35,417 nt of DNA from an uncultured Prevotellaceae bacterium (lineage in GTDB: Bacteria > Bacteroidota > Bacteroidia > Bacteroidales > Bacteroidaceae), in the NCBI GenBank assembly GCA_937893145.1, contig CALBJW010000220.1:1-35417 (forward strand). Reading direction: 5' to 3'. Position 1 is the stretch's first letter. Every line of letters begins with the position of its first letter. The translations under genes and the position numbers were made by a program. Under the pieces are notes generated by a model that ran no database searches, was not told the origin of the DNA, and saw nothing but the letters and a program-made list of their open reading frames with translations. This document shows positions 26,428-35,417 of the stretch, one piece after another.

Positions 26428-26451
26428 ATCACTTGATTGGATTCTTTATGG

Positions 26452-27954
26452 TTATTGTTTTGTGCCCTTAACGGCTTCTCGCTTACCATAGGTCTCGATA
26501 GCGGAGTTGATGATGGTCTCGGCAAGTGGAAGTTCGAGAGTGTAGTTTGGTGATGATGAACGGAGAGTGAAGACCTCAGTCTCGTTTACCGTACCAACAT
26601 ATCCGGATGTGGAAGTGCTGTAAGAGAAGATGTGATTGATGTCCTTAGGATACCAACCTTGAGAGCGACGGAGGTCGAACCATCTATGATTTTCAAAGCA
26701 GAGTTCCAGGCGACGCTGGTCGAGAACGAATTTACGAACATCGACAGCATCCGAAGAACGAGGCAAGAGGTCGAGGTAGTTGCCATCTATTCGTTTTGAC
26801 AAAAGAGTCTTCATGTCGGCTAAAGCAGCCTCTACATTACCCATTGCTGCGTTTGCCTCAGCTCTGGAGAGGTATGCCTCAGCAAGACGATAGGTGTAAC
26901 CGCCAAGAGTGGTGAACTGTGGATGCCACTTTGCTGGGATATTCTTGCCTGCTGTTCCCTTGAAATAGATGAACTGGCGCATGTCGTTCTCGGAATACAT
27001 ATTCATCAGTTCGTCGGAAACACCGTATGCTGCTGTGGAGAGAGAACCTTCCACTCGATAAATCTTAGGAATCTCGCTCATCACACCTTCACTTGCATTG
27101 TCAACAAGTGTACCACCAATGATGCCCCAAGTGTGGAGCACCTCTGGATTGGCATTTCGCACCACAGGGTCGGAGATGTTTCTATTCAAGGCATAGAGTC
27201 CTTGAGGGCAGAGATTGATGAGTTCAGTAGCGGTATCAACCACCTTCTGCCATTCTCCTTTGTAGAGATACATGCGGGAAAGGAGGAGAAGAGCTGCCTT
27301 CTTGTTTGGATGCCAAAGAGACTTCTTGAGTTGTGACTCGTCGAAAAGACGGATGGCAGAGTGAAGGTCCGACTCTATCTGTGCATAAACCTCAGCTACG
27401 GAGTTGCGGGCATAGTTGTTTGTAATGCCCGTTCCTTCACGAAGTGGTACTCCTGGAGTTGTGGCTGCTGTGCTTGCGTTGTATGGCTCAGCATAGATGT
27501 TGACAAGTTCGAGGTATGCCCTTGCTCTAAGGAAGTATGCCTCTGCATCGAGTGTCTTTCTTCTTGCCTCCTGGATGTCGGCATCAACTATGTCGGCAGA
27601 ATGTTCGATGATGTAGTTTGCCACAAGGATATTGTTGTACAGATTTTTCCACATGGCATTGTTTTCGCTTGCATAATCGCCATCACCAGTGCGCTCGATG
27701 TCGTACTGCCAAGTGTAGAGAGCCTTGTAACGGTTCTTGGCAGTTGTGATGACAGATGTGTTTTCTGTCACATCATCGGTCATGAATTCGGAAGTGTAGA
27801 ACCATGTCACATTGTAGAATCCCTCCTGGTTGAGCATGGATTCAAACTGGTCCATAGTGCGAGGTATGACCTTGTCTTTATCTTCTTCCTTCAAGAAGTC
27901 GGAACAGCCTGTGAGGATGAAGAGTGCAAATATATATATAATTGTTTTTTTCAT
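26452..27954 (-). CDS. SusD/RagB-like surface lipoprotein, second locus
   Basis: The 500-aa protein has the lipobox LTGC (Cys17) followed by SDFLKEEDKD, typical of SusD/RagB proteins. TPR helices include DAEAYFLRARAYLELVNIYAEPY, and the C-terminal part contains YRLAEAYLSRAEANAAMG and RRLELCFENHRWFDLRRSQG. It starts 3 nt after the susC stop codon and should form the lid of that transporter. There is no glycan-cleaving enzyme in the operon, so the ligand is not evident. RagB-type peptide binding is as plausible as glycan binding. Confidence 0.93.
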   Translation of the reverse strand: MKKTIIYIFALFILTGCSDFLKEEDKDKVIPRTMDQFESMLNQEGFYNVTWFYTSEFMTDDVTENTSVITTAKNRYKALYTWQYDIERTGDGDYASENNAMWKNLYNNILVANYIIEHSADIVDADIQEARRKTLDAEAYFLRARAYLELVNIYAEPYNASTAATTPGVPLREGTGITNNYARNSVAEVYAQIESDLHSAIRLFDESQLKKSLWHPNKKAALLLLSRMYLYKGEWQKVVDTATELINLCPQGLYALNRNISDPVVRNANPEVLHTWGIIGGTLVDNASEGVMSEIPKIYRVEGSLSTAAYGVSDELMNMYSENDMRQFIYFKGTAGKNIPAKWHPQFTTLGGYTYRLAEAYLSRAEANAAMGNVEAALADMKTLLSKRIDGNYLDLLPRSSDAVDVRKFVLDQRRLELCFENHRWFDLRRSQGWYPKDINHIFSYSTSTSGYVGTVNETEVFTLRSSSPNYTLELPLAETIINSAIETYGKREAVKGTKQ

Positions 27955-27957
27955 ATC

Positions 27958-30900
27958 TTAGAATGAGAATTGTATTCCAAAGTTAAATGTAGGAAGTACT
28001 GGCATACCTATGCTTGCCACTTGGTCTGGGTCCTGTCCCTTGAGTTTCTTATCGAAGGTCCAGACACCAATGTTCTGAGCCTGGAAGTCGATGCGACAAT
28101 CGGCTATGCCAATCTTCGAAAGCCAGTTTTGTGGAAGGTCGTAAGCCAATGTGAGTGAACGGAAACGAATGTGGTCGCAACTAACCACTCGCTCATCACT
28201 ATTATCGTACATGTACCATCCTGCAAATGTTGTTGGACCTATGTCACGAAGGTAGTTGTAGTTTGCCATAGTGTACATATAGCGGTTGTCGGCTGTGATG
28301 CTCTCTGTTCCTGTTGGGAGGTTGAGCGATACATTGGTCAAGCCTGGGATAGTGGTGTGAGTCTCATCACCAGGGTTGCGCCAACGATCAACAAATGCTG
28401 CGTTCATGTTGTTCTCTGGTTGAGGCAAGGCTGGGTTGCCGTCCTGATAGAGAGCGAGCAGACGCTGCTTGTAGCCTAACTTATATGTGAACTGAGCACG
28501 AAGAGAGAGTTGCTTATATCGGAATTCGGTAGAGAAACTTCCGAAGCTCTTCGGAGTACGAGTACCAGAATACTTCAGCACGTATTGCAATGCTCCATCT
28601 CGAGACAAGCCTGCAGGCATATTCTCGAGGTTCTTGAAACGAGGCAAACCGTGCTCGTCGAGTCCGGCAAACTGATATGAATAGAAGCCATCAACACTCG
28701 CTCCATCTATGATGACAGAACCATTGATGTAGTCGCCATACATATTGTCGCCTACCACACCTTGCTTCACTACGTTCTTGTTGTAGGAATACATGAGTGA
28801 AGTGCGCCATGTGAAGTCTCTTGTCTTGATGTTAGTGGTGTTGAGGGAGATTTCCACACCTGTGTTGGATGCTATACCATTATTATAATATAGGTCTGTA
28901 GTACCGTTGATAAGGGAAACGGCACGGTTGGTGATGAGGTCGGATGAGCGACTGTAGTACACATCAAGTCCGAAGCCTACTCGGTTGGAGAACATCGAAG
29001 CTTCTACACCACAATTCCAAGTTGATGTCTTTTCCCACTTGAGGTTTGCATTTGGATAAGCACTAATCTGTGATGAGAGTTCACCTGTGATGCTGTTTGT
29101 CTTTGGTGTGCTGATGATGAGGTAAGGAGTGGCGGTTGGCACACTACCTCTGTAACCGTATGAAGCACGAACAGAAAGGAGGTTTATCCATTCTATATTG
29201 TTGAGAATGCCTAATTCATGAAGGTTCACACGACCAGAAGCGGACCATACAGGATTGAATTTTGCGTTCTCGTATTGTCCGAACTGGTTTGAACCATCAT
29301 TGCGGACATTGAAGTTGAATGAGAAATAGTTCTGAAGCGAGTATGTGGCGGTGAGATAGAAGGAGAGTGTGTTCGCCTTCTTGTCTGTGATAGTAGGGAA
29401 GGAAGTAGCCTTCACATCTCCACTACCCATGAACCACTGGCGAAGATACCAGTAGTATTGCTTGGCATCATCAGCTGAACCAGCCCAGTAGTTCACGAAT
29501 GTCTCGCCTTGGTCTGCCATGTAGCCCGGAATGAGACCGCTGGCTTGTCCTCTGTATCGTGTTGATGAGGCTTCGTGTCCAAGGTCGAAATTGAAGAAGT
29601 GTGTGTTCTTGATGTCGAAGTTGTAGTTCAACTGGTTTCGCCACATATAAGCCAACTGACCAGTGTTGCTGTTCGACCAAACTCCACCATCGAGCAGGCG
29701 AGACTGCTCGTTGGCATCGGTACGAGGAGGAGTGGCACCATAATCATATCCACGAAGACCTGCACAATAGAAGGTGCGTTCGCCTATTGTGTTCTCCATG
29801 TTGTTTTGAGTTGATGTCAAACCAACTGTAGTAGTATATCTCAGTCCTTTGAGAATCTCCCAATTCAAGTTGCCCGTGAGGTTGAAGGAGTTGTTCTTTA
29901 TTCGCTGACCACTGTTGTCCAGTTCGTTGAGAATATTGTAGTTGCCATACACTTTCTTCTGGGTTGTCATGTCCTCTGTTATGACTTTCTGCACATAAGC
30001 ATAGGAACCATCAGCATTGCGTGCTGGGAAGATACGGTTGGTATAGTATGCCTCGTCGAATGCAGAGTAGTAGCCATTGTTGTAGTTGGCATCCTGATAC
30101 GAACCACTCATTCGGAGGTCAACAGACAGGTTATCTGTGATGTGAGAGGTGAGGTTCATTCGAGCTGTGAAACGCTGAAGGTCGGTTCCGCGTTCCGAAC
30201 CCTTATCGTTGGTGTAGCTAACAGAAGAGTAGTAGCGAGTGCTGCTTGTTCCACCAGACAGACTCACATTGTGGGTTTGAGAGTATGAGTTGCGGTACAG
30301 TTCTCCGAACCAGTCGGTGTTGTTTGCCTCCATCTGCGAAACCTGTCGCTGGAACTCATCGAACGAGATGTTCTTGTCCCAGTAGTTCATCATTGCACCT
30401 TCGTAGCCGTAGCGTTCTGGCATGGTCTGGAAATAGAGACCTTTATTCATTATCTCACGGCTGACATCAATCCTCTCCTTTGAGGTCATGAGGTTGAAGT
30501 CGCTATAGTGTGGGCGACCACTAATCTGTCCGTTGTAGGAATAGTTGATGTGTACTTTTCCTGCTTCACCAGTCTTGGTAGTCACAACAATCACACCATT
30601 TGCAGCCCTTGTACCATAGATGGCTGTTGCACTTGCATCTTTCAGCACATCGATACGGGCAATATCCTGAGGGTTGAGTCCTGATATGGCATTACCGATG
30701 AGGTTCACATTGTCGAGCGAATTGATATCGTCGGCGGTAAGTGGAACAGGATTTTCATAAACGATACCATCAATCACCCAAAGAGGTTCGCGTGAACCGG
30801 TGAAGGTGCTTGTACCACGAAGACGCATCGATGGTGCAGCACCAGGTGTAGCACTATTTGTAAGGACCATAAGTCCTGGAATCTTACCTTCAAGCATCTC

Positions 30901-31374
30901 ACTCACATTGAGTGAACCCTTGAAGTCGAGGTCTTCAGCCGTGAGACTGCTGATGCTACTTGTCAGTTTGCGTTTGTCGATGGTATTGTAACCTGTGACT
31001 ACAACTTCATCAATCATCTTCTCATCGACCTTCAAACGGAAGACATATTTCAGTTTGCCTTCCTTGATGTACTGCTGACTTTCCTTGTAACCAACATACG
31101 ATGCATAGAGACGTTCCTCGTTGCCTGTGGCTGCAAAAGAGAAGTTACCATCTATGTCTGTCACGGAATGACTTTCGAGTCCGTTGTTCATTCTGATGGT
31201 GATGTATGCAGCAGGCAAAGGTTCTCCCTTCTCATCGAGCACTTGTCCCGTATATGTTGTTACAGGAGAAACTTTCCCGGTCTTCTTGCCATTGTTCTGT
31301 GCACTCATGTTTTGCCCTGTCGGAAGCAACAGAGCACCAATGATAAGCACGTACTTAATTATCTTGTTTTTCAT
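27958..31374 (-). CDS. SusC/RagA-like TonB-dependent transporter, second locus
   Basis: The 1138-aa outer-membrane transporter starts at the ATG at 31374. An in-frame TTG at 31383 is less likely. Signal peptide ends near MSAQ. A Gly/Lys-rich spacer precedes the carboxypeptidase-regulatory-like domain (about 39-115, TGQVLDEKGEPLPAAYITI to ASYVGYKE). TonB-box-like MIDEVVVTGYN leads into the plug, which contains LKDASATAIYGTRAANGVIVVTT. The barrel ends FGIQFSF. It is longer than the fructan SusC and clearly not a recent copy. First gene of a six-gene operon with SusD, a degenerate peptidase-like lipoprotein and two thioredoxin-fold proteins, which points towards peptide or protein uptake. Substrate unknown. 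Confidence 0.94.
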   Translation of the reverse strand: MKNKIIKYVLIIGALLLPTGQNMSAQNNGKKTGKVSPVTTYTGQVLDEKGEPLPAAYITIRMNNGLESHSVTDIDGNFSFAATGNEERLYASYVGYKESQQYIKEGKLKYVFRLKVDEKMIDEVVVTGYNTIDKRKLTSSISSLTAEDLDFKGSLNVSEMLEGKIPGLMVLTNSATPGAAPSMRLRGTSTFTGSREPLWVIDGIVYENPVPLTADDINSLDNVNLIGNAISGLNPQDIARIDVLKDASATAIYGTRAANGVIVVTTKTGEAGKVHINYSYNGQISGRPHYSDFNLMTSKERIDVSREIMNKGLYFQTMPERYGYEGAMMNYWDKNISFDEFQRQVSQMEANNTDWFGELYRNSYSQTHNVSLSGGTSSTRYYSSVSYTNDKGSERGTDLQRFTARMNLTSHITDNLSVDLRMSGSYQDANYNNGYYSAFDEAYYTNRIFPARNADGSYAYVQKVITEDMTTQKKVYGNYNILNELDNSGQRIKNNSFNLTGNLNWEILKGLRYTTTVGLTSTQNNMENTIGERTFYCAGLRGYDYGATPPRTDANEQSRLLDGGVWSNSNTGQLAYMWRNQLNYNFDIKNTHFFNFDLGHEASSTRYRGQASGLIPGYMADQGETFVNYWAGSADDAKQYYWYLRQWFMGSGDVKATSFPTITDKKANTLSFYLTATYSLQNYFSFNFNVRNDGSNQFGQYENAKFNPVWSASGRVNLHELGILNNIEWINLLSVRASYGYRGSVPTATPYLIISTPKTNSITGELSSQISAYPNANLKWEKTSTWNCGVEASMFSNRVGFGLDVYYSRSSDLITNRAVSLINGTTDLYYNNGIASNTGVEISLNTTNIKTRDFTWRTSLMYSYNKNVVKQGVVGDNMYGDYINGSVIIDGASVDGFYSYQFAGLDEHGLPRFKNLENMPAGLSRDGALQYVLKYSGTRTPKSFGSFSTEFRYKQLSLRAQFTYKLGYKQRLLALYQDGNPALPQPENNMNAAFVDRWRNPGDETHTTIPGLTNVSLNLPTGTESITADNRYMYTMANYNYLRDIGPTTFAGWYMYDNSDERVVSCDHIRFRSLTLAYDLPQNWLSKIGIADCRIDFQAQNIGVWTFDKKLKGQDPDQVASIGMPVLPTFNFGIQFSF

Positions 31375-31418
31375 ACAAATCAATTAGTATTTGAATAATG
31401 TATTGTTAGTTTGTTCGG

Positions 31419-31426
31419 CAAAGATA
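31419..31426 (-). promoter_or_regulatory. -7 promoter element of the second susCD operon
   Basis: On the minus strand it reads TATCTTTG (TAnnTTTG), about 45 nt before the susC start. No good -33 box is seen at 19-22 nt, so an activator may be needed. Confidence 0.55.
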
Positions 31427-31467
31427 GAAAATAAATTTAATACCATAACAATAAAACTATCACAAAA

Positions 31468-31499
31468 CTTGCAAGTAACACACATTATTTATATCTTTG
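31468..31499 (+). promoter_or_regulatory. Promoter of the acyltransferase-GH2 unit
   Basis: TATCTTTG at 31492-31499 matches TAnnTTTG. CTTG at 31468-31471 lies 20 nt upstream as a -33-like box and is part of the palindrome CTTGCAAG. Divergent from the susC promoter, with about 65 bp between the two -7 boxes. Confidence 0.6.
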
Positions 31500-31577
31500 C
31501 AACCATTCATTTGAATTTGTCTTCATTACACAGCAACAATACCTAATCTTTAAAACTAAAAAACATTCGTGTAAACT

Positions 31578-32618
31578 ATGCAAAATAAAGAAGTGCTGAA
31601 AAGACAGTCTAACATAGAACTGCTGCGACTTGTGGCTATGTTCATGATACTCTTGCTACATGCTAACTATATGTCTTTTGGACCTGTAGCAGGAATGTCC
31701 ATAGATGCAAATCCAGGAACATCTTTTTTGCGAATAGCACTTGAGCAGATGTGTATCGTGGGTGTGAATGTCTATGTTCTTATTTCTGGTTGGTTCGGCA
31801 TTGTTCCAAAGAAGAGAAGAATAGTTGGTTTGGTGCTGCAGGTCCTTACATATTCAGTGCTTATGCTATTCGTTGGACTTGTGTTCATGTCTCATTTGAA
31901 TTTTGATTATTCCTTGAGGGATATTCTTGTTATAGGCAAGCCATATTGGTTTGTTGTCTCTTATTTCCTTCTTTATATATTGTCCCCAGTACTCAATGCT
32001 TTTGTTGAAAATGCTACGAGAACTGTGTTCCGCAATGTTTTATTGGCATTCTTCTGCTTTGAGTTTATCTATGGATGGAAATACTGTACTGGAGATTTTG
32101 ATGAAGGATATTCAACCATGTCGTTCGTAGGTCTTTATCTTCTTGCTCGATACTTGAGACTGCATGGTGGAAAACTTGTGATGCAGAGCAAGAAGGTGTA
32201 TTTCGGTGGGTATATGCTTGTCACTTTGCTTGTCACCTTGTGGCTAATGATGAAGGCTTCGATGCATAAAGAATGTGTGGATTTGAGTTACACGCATTAT
32301 GATTGTCCATTTGTTGTGCTATCTGCAGTTCTCTTCTTTCTCGGTTTTACAAGACTGAGCATAGAAAGTCAAAAAATCAATTATCTGTCCACATCAGCAC
32401 TTGCTGTATATCTCGTTCATTGCAATCCTGTGCTATGGAACTGGTATTTGACATCCGTGCATGACATATATTTTAATTTTTCACACTTTGGAGGATTACT
32501 GCTTGTGCTGCTCTTTATTTCTGCTGTGTTCTTCATCTCTCTCTATGTTGACAAGTTGAGGATTAAGTTCACTAATATTGACAAGTTATGTGAGTTGCTT
32601 GAAAGAAAACATAAATAA
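31578..32618 (+). CDS. Membrane acyltransferase (acyltransferase family 3)
   Basis: The 346-aa integral membrane protein has about ten helices. It fits acyltransferase family 3 (Acyl_transf_3), which transfers acetyl or other acyl groups to sugars or lipids. The N-terminal pattern SNIELLRLVAMFMILLLH, with His28 at the end of the first helix, is the family hallmark, and VVSYFLLYILSPVLNAFV and ALAVYLVHCNPVLW are further typical segments. Codons are more AT-rich than in the flanking SusC gene, which may indicate transfer or low expression. GH2 follows 22 nt downstream in the same orientation. A role in modifying a surface polysaccharide is an inference. Confidence 0.85.
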   Translation: MQNKEVLKRQSNIELLRLVAMFMILLLHANYMSFGPVAGMSIDANPGTSFLRIALEQMCIVGVNVYVLISGWFGIVPKKRRIVGLVLQVLTYSVLMLFVGLVFMSHLNFDYSLRDILVIGKPYWFVVSYFLLYILSPVLNAFVENATRTVFRNVLLAFFCFEFIYGWKYCTGDFDEGYSTMSFVGLYLLARYLRLHGGKLVMQSKKVYFGGYMLVTLLVTLWLMMKASMHKECVDLSYTHYDCPFVVLSAVLFFLGFTRLSIESQKINYLSTSALAVYLVHCNPVLWNWYLTSVHDIYFNFSHFGGLLLVLLFISAVFFISLYVDKLRIKFTNIDKLCELLERKHK

Positions 32619-32640
32619 AAAACTAACCTATTAAACTATT

Positions 32641-35100
32641 ATGAAGAAATCATTTGTTGTGTTGCCATTGCTCTTGATGAGTTTAGGAGCAAATGCGCAG
32701 TATGAATACAAAGCCGATGATTCGAAAGAGGTGAACGTCTCGGTTGAGAAGTTCGCTCAATATCAGTGGAAACTCTGGAACTTCGACTGGAAATTCAAGT
32801 TGGGTGATGTCGAAGGGGCAGAGAAGGCTGATTTTGATGATTCAGCTTGGCGAAAACTCGACTTACCACATGATTACCAGTTTGAACAGCCTTGGGAAGA
32901 AAGTGGTGGTAAGGCTCGTGGATTCAAGAGAATGTGCGAGGGCTGGTACCGCAAGTCCTTTGATGCTGATACTCTTTGGCAGGGCAAGCAGGTACTTGTT
33001 GACTTTGATGGTGTGATGTATGTCAGCGATGTTTATATCAATGGTAAGAAAGTGGCATCAAACGAGTATGGATATACTGGTTTTGAGGCTGACATCACAA
33101 AGCACATCAAGTACGGACAGAAGAATGTGATTGCTGTGTATTCAAGCACAGGTCCTGAAGGCGGTAGCCGTTGGTACACAGGTGGAGGTATCTTCCGTGA
33201 TGTCCATCTGAAGGTGCAGAACCCAACCCACATTGCTCGTCATGGTTTGTATGTCTGCACTCCTGAGGTGAGCAAGCAGAAGGCAAAGGTTCAGGTACAA
33301 GTTGAAGTGGATAAATGGCAGAAGCATAATGATGTTCATATCATTGCTACTATTCGCAGTCCTAAGGGAGAAGTGCTCGGTGCAGTTAATGCAGTAATGC
33401 CAGACCACACCATTCAGCAATGTACAGAAGTTAAGATGCCTATATTGGAGGTGAAGGGTCCAGAACTATGGTCGCCAGACTCTCCTAATATGTATAATGT
33501 AGAGGTTGAGGTTCATGCTGATGGTGTAGTTGTTGACCGCCAGACAGACGACTTCGGCATTCGTTGGGTAGAATTTGGACCTGACTATGGTATGAAACTC
33601 AATGGTGAGAAGATTGTCTTGAAGGGTATAGCCAACCATCACGACCTTGGTGCGCTTGGTGTTGCAGCATTCGACAGAGCCATTGAACGCCAGTTCAAGC
33701 AGATGAAGGCATTCGGATATAATGCAGTTCGATGCAGCCACAACCCTTACAGCGATAGCTTTGCTCGTATTGCAGATAAAGTCGGTATCATTGTTGTTGA
33801 TGAACTCATTGACAAGTGGAGTAATGAGAAAAACTCATATTGGGGTGGTCGTGAACCATTCACAAATGTGTGGTATAAACTCATTCCTGAATGGATTAAA
33901 CGTGATAGAAATCGTCCTTCTGTGGTGCTTTGGAGTCTTGGCAACGAATTGCAGACTCAAGAGCAATGGGCAGGATTTGACACTAAGGACTGGGGTATCA
34001 CGACATACCGCATCTTCCGCGAGATGGTGAAGAGATACGATGATACTCGTAAGACTACAGTTGCTATGTTTCCTGCTCGTGCTGGTGGTCAGCGCGGCAC
34101 AAAGGACTTCTGGGAATATCTCGTTCCACCAGAGTTAGCTTGTGTTACTGATGTGGCAAGCATCAACTATCAGTGGAAGGCTTACGAAGGCTACTATAAG
34201 TTCAAACCAGACTTGATTCTTTTCCAAAGTGAGGCTGTAACAAGCGAACTCCTTGCGCCATTCTATGGTATGGATCAGAAGCGAGGTGTAGGACTTGCCT
34301 ATTGGGGAGCAATTGAATATTGGGGAGAAAGCAATGGATGGCCAAAGAAGGGTTGGAACTTCAGTTATTTCAACCATACTCTCCAGCCATATCCTCAGGC
34401 ATATCTCATCAAGTCTGCTTTTGTCCCAGAACAGCCTCTCGTACACATCGGTGTTGTAGAAAACAGCGGAGAATTGCTCGAATGGAACGACATTAAAGTT
34501 GGACAACAGGTTATCAGCGAAAACTGGAATCTCCATCCTCGCCAAAAGGTCAATCTCTTCACATACACCAATGCCGACGAGGTAGAACTTCTCATCAATG
34601 GCAAATCTGTGGGCATTCAGAAGAACGATCGTTCTACAGTCGAAAAGCGCAATATTATCTATTGGCAAGGTGTTGACTATGGCAATGGCGGAACAGTTGT
34701 AGCAATTGCAAAGAATGGAGGCAAGGAAGTTGCTCGTCATCAGCTCTCAACTACTGGCAAACCTGTTGCATTGAAGATTGTCGCAGAAACTCCTAACGAT
34801 TGGAAAGGCGATGGTATGGATCTCCAATATCTGACAGTTTATGCTGTAGACAGCAAGGGTCGTCGTGTTCCAAATGCAACTGGAGATATAACAATCGACA
34901 TTTCCGGAGAAGCTAGCCTATACGCTGTTGACAACGGAGATCATTACACCAACGAAGTTTTCGTTTTTGGCAACACAAGAACAATGACACAAGGATACGT
35001 GCAGGCAATAGCACGCTCGTCTCGTACTCCTGGCAAAGTCACAGTCAAAGCAACTGCCAAAGGAATGAAGACAGCTCAATTGAAGTTGGAAACAAAGTAA
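32641..35100 (+). CDS. GH2 glycoside hydrolase, probable beta-galactosidase
   Basis: The 819-aa secreted enzyme has a signal peptide ending GANAQ (residue 20). The jelly-roll domain (about 40-195) includes LPHDYQFEQPW and GGSRWYTGGGIFRDVHL. An immunoglobulin-like domain (about 196-305) precedes the TIM barrel, with NGEKIVLKGIANHHDLGALG, acid/base Glu436 in WSLGNE and probable nucleophile Glu531 in LFQSEAV. After the barrel comes a DUF4982-like module (DEVELLINGKSVG) and a final Ig-like domain. The layout fits GH2 beta-galactosidases of Bacteroidota, but beta-glucuronidase or another GH2 activity cannot be excluded by eye. Signal peptidase I-type leader suggests the periplasm. Second gene of the pair with the acyltransferase. 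Confidence 0.9.
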   Translation: MKKSFVVLPLLLMSLGANAQYEYKADDSKEVNVSVEKFAQYQWKLWNFDWKFKLGDVEGAEKADFDDSAWRKLDLPHDYQFEQPWEESGGKARGFKRMCEGWYRKSFDADTLWQGKQVLVDFDGVMYVSDVYINGKKVASNEYGYTGFEADITKHIKYGQKNVIAVYSSTGPEGGSRWYTGGGIFRDVHLKVQNPTHIARHGLYVCTPEVSKQKAKVQVQVEVDKWQKHNDVHIIATIRSPKGEVLGAVNAVMPDHTIQQCTEVKMPILEVKGPELWSPDSPNMYNVEVEVHADGVVVDRQTDDFGIRWVEFGPDYGMKLNGEKIVLKGIANHHDLGALGVAAFDRAIERQFKQMKAFGYNAVRCSHNPYSDSFARIADKVGIIVVDELIDKWSNEKNSYWGGREPFTNVWYKLIPEWIKRDRNRPSVVLWSLGNELQTQEQWAGFDTKDWGITTYRIFREMVKRYDDTRKTTVAMFPARAGGQRGTKDFWEYLVPPELACVTDVASINYQWKAYEGYYKFKPDLILFQSEAVTSELLAPFYGMDQKRGVGLAYWGAIEYWGESNGWPKKGWNFSYFNHTLQPYPQAYLIKSAFVPEQPLVHIGVVENSGELLEWNDIKVGQQVISENWNLHPRQKVNLFTYTNADEVELLINGKSVGIQKNDRSTVEKRNIIYWQGVDYGNGGTVVAIAKNGGKEVARHQLSTTGKPVALKIVAETPNDWKGDGMDLQYLTVYAVDSKGRRVPNATGDITIDISGEASLYAVDNGDHYTNEVFVFGNTRTMTQGYVQAIARSSRTPGKVTVKATAKGMKTAQLKLETK

Positions 35101-35121
35101 ATGCCAATCTACACTTAATAT

Positions 35122-35180
35122 GGTGTTGAACCCAGAAAAAACTATGAGTGGTCAGTAACGAATGTTGCTGACCACTTTTG
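35122..35180 (+). terminator. Terminator after GH2, with 13-mer copy 2
   Basis: The 13-mer GGTGTTGAACCCA (35122-35134), also present at 16108-16120, precedes a 13-bp stem (35147-35159 with 35164-35176, one wobble, loop GAAT) followed by TTTTG. It probably ends the acyltransferase-GH2 transcript. Confidence 0.8.
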
Positions 35181-35417
35181 TCTTCAAGATGCATTCATCC
35201 AAGCCCGTGGATGGATGCACTTCGTTTTGCTACCGCCGAGATACAAACGTGGATCACTGGAAAAAATATTTGAGAGTATCAATACGTATAGGTAGACTTC
35301 AGTACGTATCGTAATTGCTCTCAGCAACTTTCGTTACCTTCGCTCCGAGAATCTTATCGAACTCATCAACGTGCGTGGATGACTACTCCAGAAGGTTGGA
35401 ATTGAAATCCGCAAGCG
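35181..35417. other. Right-edge region without a convincing gene
   Basis: A second hairpin pairs 35190-35201 with 35208-35219 (12 bp, one wobble). The remaining 200 bases have no long open frame. On the minus strand, 35299-35382 is open and protein-like (DEFDKILGAKVTKVAES, ending at a TGA at 35299-35301), but an in-frame TAG at 35383-35385 breaks it. It may be the decayed end of a gene outside the window, or chance. Confidence 0.4.

Noticed and set aside
31375..31383. TTG start for the second SusC
   Set aside because: The ATG at 31374 gives a normal signal peptide. Three extra residues from a rare start codon are not needed.

Overview
The window looks like a chromosomal segment of a Prevotella-type member of the Bacteroidota. 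The reasons are two SusC/SusD pairs, a hybrid two-component regulator next to one of them, many lipoprotein signals, start codons without Shine-Dalgarno sequences, and promoters of the TAnnTTTG (-7) type. There are 18 convincing protein genes. I see no rRNA, tRNA, CRISPR array or intact insertion sequence.

Region 1 (about 380-14245) is a fructan utilisation locus. A hybrid two-component sensor/regulator with a periplasmic sugar-binding domain (minus strand) diverges from a six-gene plus-strand operon: SusC, SusD, a Fn3/DUF4960-type surface glycan-binding lipoprotein, a lipoprotein GH32, a periplasmic-type GH32 and an MFS sugar permease. The gene order matches the levan locus of Bacteroides thetaiotaomicron as I remember it, except that no fructokinase follows. 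Expected flow: surface binding and endo-cleavage, import through SusC/D, trimming to fructose in the periplasm, then uptake by the permease, with free fructose sensed by the hybrid regulator. The divergent promoter region carries a direct repeat, TGTTGCAA, spaced exactly 21 bp, which is a candidate operator.

Region 2 (14246-20367) is mixed. It holds an acyl-CoA synthetase-like enzyme (minus), a small histidine-rich secreted protein (plus), and a two-gene unit of a WYL-domain regulator directly joined to a GH115 alpha-glucuronidase. Strong hairpins separate the units.

Region 3 (20397-31374, minus) is a tight six-gene operon: SusC, SusD, a lipoprotein resembling the SusCD-associated zinc metallopeptidases but without an HExxH motif, two TlpA-type thioredoxin-fold proteins, and a secreted Fn3 protein. 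It has no glycoside hydrolase and no adjacent regulator. I consider it the most interesting system here: a possible redox-linked peptide or protein acquisition locus built around a pseudo-peptidase.

Region 4 (31384-35417, plus) is a membrane acyltransferase followed by a GH2 glycosidase, then a terminator and about 240 bases without a convincing gene.

Non-coding structure is rich. A repeated 3' hairpin element follows both the hybrid regulator and GH115, twin palindromes lie at the left edge, and a shared 13-mer precedes two hairpins.
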